Shown piece after piece: positions 1-5,279 of a DNA stretch of 12,519 nucleotides. The position numbers were made by a program, and so were the translations under genes. Source of the DNA: DATJGF01 sp035495315. GTDB taxonomy: Bacteria > Verrucomicrobiota > Verrucomicrobiia > Limisphaerales > UBA8199. Numbering within the stretch: the stretch's first letter is position 1; each line of letters begins with the position of its first letter. The notes below the pieces were generated by a model. That model searched no databases, had not been told where the DNA came from, and saw nothing but the letters and a program-made list of their open reading frames with translations. The stretch is taken from the NCBI GenBank assembly GCA_035495315.1, contig DATJGF010000122.1, positions 1-12,519 on the forward strand, in the 5' to 3' direction.

Positions 1-736
1 AATAAACTGCCGAGCAAACCGCTAGCCGTCTATGACGGTTTATTGCCCGAATCGATGCTGGGATTCCAATTGCGCGGGGGTATTCCGGTTGGCCCGACAA
101 AGTTCGGCTACGCCTTCTTTGTCGCTAACGCTCCTTCGCTCGTCACAACGGCAAATAACCCGAACAATCCGCTCGAGGTAGGGACACTCGAATTTGATAA
201 TTTCGACAATATTAACAACCATGTCGCCGTCGGCGGACGTGTCGGCTTTTATCCGTTGCCTGAGCTCGAGGTCGGATACGGCTTCATGGTTGCCGACGTC
301 GGCCCGGCCGGCACCTCCGTAAGCGGATTATTTCAATCCGCCGACCTGAGTTATGTGCGTGAAATCGTGCCGCTAAAAGGAACGGTGAATGTCCATGCAC
401 AATGGGTATGGTCGAATCTGGAGCGCACCACCTTTGATGTCGGTAACGGTCCCCTTTCTTTTCCGAACAACCGTGATGGGGGGGTACGCGCAGATCGCTT
501 ATCGCCCAACTCGACTGGAGAATACTATTCTCAAAAACCTTGAACCCGTCGTTCGTTACGACGTGTTCAATCAGGGCAAAACACCGGTCGGCTTTGACGA
601 ACATCGGTGGACGTTTGGCTTGGATTATTGGATAACACCCAGCACGGTTGCCAAGATCGCTTATGAATTGGATCGGCAGAATGGAACCGGCCACAATGGC
701 GATGCTTTTATGATGCAGTTTGCCGTCGGTTTCTGA
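1..736 (+). CDS. Outer-membrane beta-barrel (porin-like) protein, 3' part, with apparent frameshift
   Basis: The reading frame is open from the first base, so the gene begins upstream. Alternating hydrophobic/polar stretches rich in Gly, Tyr and Asn (for example MLGFQLRGGIPVG, VAVGGRVGFYPLPELEVGYG) and a last residue of Phe (FAVGF, then TGA at 734-736) are typical of an outer-membrane barrel. The sequence runs in frame 1 up to about 477 and then continues sensibly only in frame 2 (GGYAQIAYRPTRL and on to the terminal Phe). The switch falls at seven G (478-484). Six G would give Asp-Gly-Gly-Tyr and one continuous barrel, while the unshifted frame stops at 541-543 after a non-barrel tail. The shift may be a sequencing error, a real inactivating indel or slippage. 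A monoheme cytochrome lipoprotein follows after 11 bases, suggesting one operon. I cannot name the porin family or its substrate. Confidence 0.7.
478..484 (+). repeat. G7 homopolymer at the frameshift point of the barrel gene
   Basis: Seven consecutive G lie exactly where the barrel coding sequence changes from frame 1 to frame 2. Removing one G restores a continuous reading frame to the terminal Phe codon. Homopolymers of this kind are prone both to sequencing error and to replication slippage. Confidence 0.75.
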
Positions 737-738
737 CA

Positions 739-744
739 AAGGAG
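739..744 (+). promoter_or_regulatory. Shine-Dalgarno site of the monoheme cytochrome gene
   Basis: AAGGAG lies just after the stop codon of the barrel gene and three bases before the ATG at 748. The spacing is rather short, but it is the clearest plus-strand ribosome-binding site in the window and supports the ATG start that gives a complete lipoprotein signal. Confidence 0.6.
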
Positions 745-747
745 TTT

Positions 748-1080
748 ATGAGGAACGAAATATTTCGATACAAATTGGCGATTGCGTTTTATGGACTTGG
801 GTTGACCGGATGGATCTTGGCCGGTTGCGCTACTCAGCCTGCCTCATCCGGAACCGCAACCAGTGTTGCCTCAACAAACTCGGTGGCCACCACCTCTGCC
901 GCAACCGCCGGCGGGGCCGAACTCTGGGCGCGTAACTGTGGACATTGTCATAACATCCGCTCGCCGAGTTCCTACAGCAACGCGCAATGGGAAGTTGCGG
1001 TAATGCATATGCGCATCCGCGCGAACTTAACGGCTGACGAACATAAGAAAATCCTGGCTTTTCTAAAATCGGCTCACTAG
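748..1080 (+). CDS. Monoheme cytochrome c lipoprotein
   Basis: This 110-residue protein has a basic N-terminus, a hydrophobic stretch and a lipobox LAGC with Cys27 as the lipid attachment site, so it should be membrane-anchored on the periplasmic side. A Ser/Thr/Ala-rich linker (about 31-54) leads to one class I cytochrome c fold. The heme motif CGHCH is at 64-68, and Met86 or Met88 in VAVMHMRIRANLT is the likely sixth heme ligand. The closing LTADEHKKILAFL helix is usual for short cytochromes c. The role would be one-electron transfer in the periplasm or at the outer membrane; its partner is not shown by the sequence. It follows the barrel gene by 11 bases, so the two are probably co-transcribed. 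The fold is clear, the pathway is not. Confidence 0.88.
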   Translation: MRNEIFRYKLAIAFYGLGLTGWILAGCATQPASSGTATSVASTNSVATTSAATAGGAELWARNCGHCHNIRSPSSYSNAQWEVAVMHMRIRANLTADEHKKILAFLKSAH

Positions 1081-1127
1081 CGATTGCTGATAATTTTTGG
1101 GGTAAACACCTACTAGGAATACACCTG

Positions 1128-1453
1128 ATGAGTGTTACTGTAACTCCGTTTAAGCCAAGATGCGCACTCTTTTGCGAAACTCCGTAACCGGACTTTACCT
1201 AGAATCTAAAGGCGCTTGGACTACTCGGCCGGACGCCGCCTTTGCTTTCGACAAGATGGGCCAAGCAATCGGGTTTGCCCAGCAATCCGAACTCCAAGGG
1301 ATGGAGTTGGTCTTTGTGTCCGATGCCGCCGGGCCGTTGGTGCGCGTACCCCTCGAGTCCATCGGATGCTCTGGTCGGCAAACCGAGTTTGCTCCCCTGC
1401 CCGCCGTCTTAAGCCGCCAAATAGTTCCCCAAAGGCTGCCACAGCAAATCTGA
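1128..1453 (+). CDS. Small hypothetical protein, probable frameshift near its start
   Basis: The main open frame runs from ATG 1160 to the stop at 1451-1453 (97 residues). Its N-terminal part (MRTLLRNSVTGLYLESKGAW, then an Ala/Phe-rich helix and GMELVFV) reads like a small compact alpha/beta domain; I do not know its function. No ribosome-binding site precedes 1160. An ATG at 1128 is preceded by AGGA (1115-1118) at a good distance and reads MSVTVTPFKPR before running out of frame. Adding one base near 1157-1159 would join the two as MSVTVTPFKP(K/R)MRTLL. I therefore give the start as 1128 with a suspected one-base deletion; 1160 is the conservative start. The last 30 residues are Pro/Gln-rich and may be disordered. 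There is no signal peptide, so the protein is probably cytoplasmic. Confidence 0.5.
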
Positions 1454-1489
1454 GCACACCCTGCTCAAGCCCGTCCGTCGGGAAACGTT

Positions 1490-2422
1490 TCAGGGCACAT
1501 CCGCTTTTAATCTCTTCAGCGCCTCGATCTGCGCTTGCGTTCTAGCCGCAATGCGTTTGAGTTGCTCAGTTTGGTCCGCCTGCACTTGCTGCAAGTCTCT
1601 GATTGCCGCCTGCTGTTCGTTTTCTGAGCCTCCAGTCTGTGCATCCTTCAATCTCTGTTGAGCCTCTTTAAGCTGAATCTGCGACTGGCTGGCCGCTGAG
1701 GCAAAATCTTTGAGCGAAGCCTCGCGCACCATTCGCGTCGCCTCGGCAAGAGAAATGGAATCGAGATTGGGAATAGAGCGGCGGAGGTCATCAAGGATCG
1801 GAGTGTTGTCTTTAGAGGCGACGAGCCCTGGAGCGTGGCTCGACGGAGCGGCATTCAACGTTGTGCGTATAGTACGGGTGATGTCCGCCTCAAGGGCTGA
1901 TTCCCATTCCGGAGCGAGTTGCGATAATGAGGCTTTCTGCCCTCTGGTTGAGACAGCGATGCCCAGAAACGACGGTTCACCTCTCTCCTCATCAAAGGGC
2001 TTTATTCCATCCGCAACAGCCGAGTCCGCAGTCGCGTACGCCAACGAATTCGAGCGCGCCACACTGATTTTTCCCATCGCCTCCTTCTGGTAAAGCAGTA
2101 GTAATTGATCGACGCGCCCGGCGAACGCTCTCATAGCCTCGGATGTGTTCGCCGGGTCCAATACACAGTAGTAGCGAATCTCGACGGGTGACTTCAGGCT
2201 GGCCAGGAGGCCTTTCGTAACCGGTGAAAGTCCATCCGAGGAATCCGCGACCACTGGTGAGTTCGTCATAACCTGAGCAGGTCGAGGTGCTCGCCAGCCC
2301 CAGAAGGCTCCAACCGCCGCGCCGAGCAGAAAAAATGCAACCACGCTCACAACGATTCGGATGTTGGCTTGTTCGCGGGTCCTGGCGCGGAGCGCTCTAG
2401 GGCTGCTCGGGAACAGTTTCAT
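1490..2422 (-). CDS. GldG-like single-pass membrane protein with C-terminal coiled coil
   Basis: With the start at 2422 (MKLFPSSPRALRARTREQ) the protein has 310 residues. A basic N-terminus is followed by one membrane segment at about 22-44 (IRIVVSVVAFFLLGAAVGAF). A periplasmic domain follows (SLKSPVEIRYYCVLD, RVDQLLLLYQKEA, GIAVSTRGQKASLSQLAPEWE), resembling the GldG/ABC-auxiliary domain found beside ABC transporters of the gliding or uncharacterised export type. The end (about 225-305) is rich in Gln, Glu, Lys and Ala and looks like a coiled coil. No ABC ATPase or permease gene adjoins it in the window. The frame stays open upstream to an ATG at 2665, which would add 81 residues with no signal-like character; I prefer 2422 because it puts the membrane segment near the N-terminus. 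It is transcribed away from the cytochrome genes. Function unknown; the family call is moderate. Confidence 0.65.
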   Translation of the reverse strand: MKLFPSSPRALRARTREQANIRIVVSVVAFFLLGAAVGAFWGWRAPRPAQVMTNSPVVADSSDGLSPVTKGLLASLKSPVEIRYYCVLDPANTSEAMRAFAGRVDQLLLLYQKEAMGKISVARSNSLAYATADSAVADGIKPFDEERGEPSFLGIAVSTRGQKASLSQLAPEWESALEADITRTIRTTLNAAPSSHAPGLVASKDNTPILDDLRRSIPNLDSISLAEATRMVREASLKDFASAASQSQIQLKEAQQRLKDAQTGGSENEQQAAIRDLQQVQADQTEQLKRIAARTQAQIEALKRLKADVP

Positions 2423-2754
2423 GCTGCTGAGTTTGGTGATCATTAGGCCGTTTGCCTGAGGAAATGATGTGCCAGAGGAATACCTCAGGCGAGGCAAAAC
2501 TTGTTCAGCCGCTAATGGTTCAGCCACAAGCAATTCAAGGTGAGCATCAGACAAAATTGGGATAGCTCGCAGTGTCGGCGCATGTAGCCTGTGGCTGAGC
2601 ATATGGGCAGCCTCGTCCAATTGGCGGATCACTGCAGTGTTGCGCAACTTCAAGCGATGATCCATCGTCCCACAGCAACAGGGCGCCCGGTTGCGTTAGC
2701 GGCGCACCTGGCGGCGCTAACCGTAAATTGGCAATGCGGTCGTATATGCAGCCT
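2423..2754. other. Region between divergent genes, no firm gene
   Basis: This 332-base stretch separates the GldG-like gene (-) from the nonaheme cytochrome (+), so promoters for both should lie here. The GldG frame remains open through it to 2665, and another minus-strand frame is open across 2547-2798. Neither has a recognisable domain, a ribosome-binding site or a signal peptide. An imperfect inverted repeat, GTTAGCG (2695-2701) and CGCTAAC (2715-2721), lies about 35 bases before the probable cytochrome start and could be an operator or a 5' hairpin. I could not identify convincing promoter boxes. Confidence 0.4.
2695..2721. repeat. Inverted repeat upstream of the nonaheme cytochrome gene
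   Basis: GTTAGCG at 2695-2701 and CGCTAAC at 2715-2721 are perfect 7-base inverted arms around a 13-base GC-rich centre. The position, 34 bases before ATG 2755, suits an operator or a leader hairpin. With only seven bases per arm, chance is possible. Confidence 0.35.
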
Positions 2755-4332
2755 ATGAACAGCTCGAAAGCATCGGCGAGTAGCTTCAGATATTCCATTG
2801 CTCTCGCCTCAACCTGTTATCTCCTCAGCGCTTCGGCCGCCGCAGCCCAGAACGTTCAACATCTCAGCACCGCTCAACCAGGTGGAATGCCGGGACGACC
2901 CGTGCTGACTGGACTGGTCCTCGGCACGACGAACGTGACCGTTACTTGGGACGGACCATCAGGCTATTACCAATTATTTCAAAGTCTGGATTTGGCGCAC
3001 CCGCATTGGCAGGCCGTCGGTCCTCGCACCAATCTATCGCGGCGAGCCGTCCTGCCCAGTTCTGCCCAGAACGCCTTGTTTCGCATTTCCGGTCCGGCTC
3101 CTCACTACGCGGGCTGGCAAAACTGCGTCGAATGCCACCAGCCCACTTATCAAGAGGTAAGCAAGACAGGACATGCTCAGGCTTTTGCCGACCTCAAACA
3201 AGTCAGCCAGGATAAGAATCCTGCTTGTCTGCCGTGCCACACCGTCGGCTACGGCGTGCCAACCGGATTTGTCAGCGCGGCGGCCACGCCTCACCTCGTG
3301 GGCGTTCAGTGCGAGAACTGCCACGGTGTGGCGGGCAACCACGCCGCCAACCCGGATGACCCTACCGTGCGGCCTCGTATTGAATTGGCAGCGACGGTTT
3401 GCGGCGGATGCCATACCCAGACTTTCAGCCAATGGCAAAGCACTGGCCATGCCGTTGTGGTCGAAGATATGAATCCGAGCAACCGCATCGACAGTTGCGG
3501 ACGATGCCACTCCGGATCGGTGCGCGAGGCACTCCTGGAAGGCAACCCGCTCCCGGCCGGCGACGCGAACGTGCCAATCGTCTGCGGGACCTGCCATGAT
3601 GCGCACTCAGACACTGGCAACCCCGCCCAGCTGATGAACCCCGTATTCTCGACCAACAATTATTTCATCAAGACCTCCGGCACTTTCGCCAGCCAGTACA
3701 ATCCGGATATTAACCTTTGCGCCCAATGCCATAATCACCGCGGCGCCGACTGGAAAAGCAACAGCCGATCACCCCATCACTCGCCCCAGTACAACATCCT
3801 GCTGGGAAATATCGGCGAATTGCCTGCGGGTCCGGCTCAATTCGCTCCTGCGACGCACGGGATTGCGATCACCAACCAGTGCGTCGGTTGCCATATGCAG
3901 AAGGGTGCACCTCAGGATCAGTACCATCCTGCGTTGCACGGTCATACCTTCAAAGTGGATACTTACACGCTCTGCGAACAATGCCATTCGCAGCCGGCGG
4001 GCCTAATCGAGTTCACCACTAATATCGTTTCCGGCCAAATTCATGATATCAAAGCGGCGCTCGATCTTTGGGGACAGACCAAAGCACCCGAACCTTTGCG
4101 GAGCAAGTACGGAGCCTTGGCTTGGGAATACACTACTCCAGGCGATTTGTCCCCCGGCGGGTCTGGACCCAATAGCACAGAACAGGCGCTGATACCCGCC
4201 AATATTCAAAAGGCGCGGTTCAACCTTTATCTGGTGCTGTATGACGGCAGTTTCGGTGTCCATAACGGCCCCTTCAGCTTGACCCTGTTGGATACCGCCG
4301 AGGCGTGGGTCCAGACCGAATTAAACAAATAA
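2755..4332 (+). CDS. Secreted nonaheme c-type cytochrome (cytochrome c554-like)
   Basis: From ATG 2755 the protein has 525 residues. In-frame starts at 2728 (TTG), 2734 and 2746 are possible; 2755 gives the best signal peptide (MNSSKASASSFRYS, then IALASTCYLLSASAAAAQ, cleavage near AAA-QN). Residues about 45-115 form a small beta-sandwich-like domain (VTVTWDGPSGYYQLFQSLD, NALFRISGP) often seen in Verrucomicrobiota secreted proteins. Nine CXXCH heme motifs follow, starting at residues 124, 158, 186, 216, 248, 277, 322, 376 and 407. Distal His candidates lie in KTGHA and STGHA, and CVGCHM recalls the c554/nitrite-reductase-type cytochromes. The C-terminal helical part ends with DGSFGVHNGPFSLTLLDTAE, a form of the usual GVHNP...LL tail of such proteins. 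It should be a periplasmic or cell-surface electron carrier. No catalytic lysine-type CXXCK heme is present, so nitrite reduction is not indicated. It is first in the porin-cytochrome operon. Confidence 0.87.
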   Translation: MNSSKASASSFRYSIALASTCYLLSASAAAAQNVQHLSTAQPGGMPGRPVLTGLVLGTTNVTVTWDGPSGYYQLFQSLDLAHPHWQAVGPRTNLSRRAVLPSSAQNALFRISGPAPHYAGWQNCVECHQPTYQEVSKTGHAQAFADLKQVSQDKNPACLPCHTVGYGVPTGFVSAAATPHLVGVQCENCHGVAGNHAANPDDPTVRPRIELAATVCGGCHTQTFSQWQSTGHAVVVEDMNPSNRIDSCGRCHSGSVREALLEGNPLPAGDANVPIVCGTCHDAHSDTGNPAQLMNPVFSTNNYFIKTSGTFASQYNPDINLCAQCHNHRGADWKSNSRSPHHSPQYNILLGNIGELPAGPAQFAPATHGIAITNQCVGCHMQKGAPQDQYHPALHGHTFKVDTYTLCEQCHSQPAGLIEFTTNIVSGQIHDIKAALDLWGQTKAPEPLRSKYGALAWEYTTPGDLSPGGSGPNSTEQALIPANIQKARFNLYLVLYDGSFGVHNGPFSLTLLDTAEAWVQTELNK

Positions 4333-4339
4333 GGCGACG

Positions 4340-4360
4340 GACCTAGGTACGATTTAGGTC
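4340..4360. repeat. Short hairpin between nonaheme and octaheme genes
   Basis: GACCTA (4340-4345) and TAGGTC (4355-4360) can pair over a 9-base loop, eight bases after the nonaheme stop codon. There is no T-run after it, so it is not a classical terminator. It could stabilise the upstream mRNA end or be chance. Confidence 0.25.
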
Positions 4361-4400
4361 TACGGTCGATGCAGCCGATGTGAAATAACCTGAGAGTTCC

Positions 4401-5261
4401 ATGATTAAACACAACCTCTGCAGACTCGGGAAGTTATCTGGGCGTTGGAGCCGCATAGTCGTGGCGGTGGTCGGCACAACGGTGTTGGTGTTGGCAGTTA
4501 TCTCGTGTCGTACCGTCAATCGATCCGTGGTGCTGTTGCCGGATGTGCCGGGAGCAAAGTACATCGGTTCGAAGGAATGCGAACAATGCCACGAGGAAAT
4601 CTATCGAGGGTTTCAAACGGCGGACCACGCGCGGCTAATCGCTGAAGGCCCCAATGCCCTAAACGCCGGTTGCGAATCGTGCCATGGACCTTGCAGTTTG
4701 CATTCCGATTCAGGCGGTGAGGTCAAACCGCCGTACAGTTTTACCGCCGGGCGCCCTCAAACCACCAGCTACGGAGCGCGCCTGGCGATCGACCCGGCGC
4801 GCGCCAAAGAAACCGTCTGTTATCAATGCCACTCGGATGTGCGTGGACAGTACAATTTGCCGAGTCATCATCCCGTGCCCGAAGGAAGAATCAGTTGCAT
4901 CGACTGCCACCCGCCGCATAAAGGCTCGGCTCACGTAGGTGGAGGAACTTCCCTGCTTTCTGAAAACGAAAGCTGCTTCCGGTGCCACCAGGCCCAGCGC
5001 GGTCCCTTTGTCTTTGAACACGAGGCTTCCCGGGAAGGGTGCACTATCTGCCACGCTCCGCATGGCTCAGTAAATGCAAAATTGCTCACCGTCCGCGACG
5101 CCAACCTCTGCCTGAAGTGCCATTTCCAGCAGGTTAGCGGGGGCCGTCTTCTAATTGGCGGATCGGATCATACTCTGCGTGTTCAGCAAGGGACCTGTTG
5201 GACCGCCGGTTGCCATGAGGCCGTGCACGGGTCCCGTGTGAGTTCCTCGCTTCGCTTTTGA
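4401..5261 (+). CDS. Octaheme MtrA/DmsE-family cytochrome c lipoprotein
   Basis: This 286-residue protein has a basic N-terminus, a hydrophobic segment (about 19-35) and a lipobox-like VISC with Cys36, so it is probably lipid-anchored. Seven CXXCH motifs begin at residues 60, 91, 140, 166, 192, 214 and 237. An eighth, C-terminal site is CWTAGCH (266-272), a CX4CH form. The surrounding sequence is diagnostic of the DmsE/MtrA/PioA type: CESCHGP, SHHPVPEGRISCIDCH, RGPFVFEH, CTICHAPHGS, KLLTVRDANLC and a final AVHGS. Family members usually carry ten hemes and are soluble periplasmic proteins; this one lacks about two in the region between residues 95 and 140. Its role would be the heme wire inserted in the MtrB-like barrel encoded next, carrying electrons across the outer membrane. 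Only 18 bases separate its stop from the barrel ATG, indicating one operon. Family call firm; direction of electron flow unknown. Confidence 0.87.
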   Translation: MIKHNLCRLGKLSGRWSRIVVAVVGTTVLVLAVISCRTVNRSVVLLPDVPGAKYIGSKECEQCHEEIYRGFQTADHARLIAEGPNALNAGCESCHGPCSLHSDSGGEVKPPYSFTAGRPQTTSYGARLAIDPARAKETVCYQCHSDVRGQYNLPSHHPVPEGRISCIDCHPPHKGSAHVGGGTSLLSENESCFRCHQAQRGPFVFEHEASREGCTICHAPHGSVNAKLLTVRDANLCLKCHFQQVSGGRLLIGGSDHTLRVQQGTCWTAGCHEAVHGSRVSSSLRF

Positions 5262-5279
5262 TAAGCCACCTTGAAGCCG

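Noticed and set aside
1454..1489. Possible bidirectional terminator between the small hypothetical gene and the GldG-like gene
   Set aside because: Only a four-base stem (CCCG/CGGG) and no T-run could be found.
2695..2721. GTTAGCG...CGCTAAC looks like an integron attC or core site
   Set aside because: The core GTTRRRY is not met (C at the sixth base) and the arms face the wrong way for attC; no integrase or cassette structure is present.
2547..2798. Minus-strand open frame beginning MEYLKLLADAFELF
   Set aside because: It overlaps the signal-peptide start of the nonaheme cytochrome, has no ribosome-binding site and its second half is Cys/Pro-rich without any domain; more likely a shadow.
3034..3606. 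190-codon minus-strand open frame inside the nonaheme cytochrome gene
   Set aside because: It is antisense to the clear CXXCH-rich coding sequence and has no domain; an effect of GC-rich codons.
2755..4332. Nonaheme cytochrome as an NrfA-type nitrite reductase
   Set aside because: The CXXCK catalytic heme motif is missing and the heme number is wrong; only a distant fold similarity is plausible.
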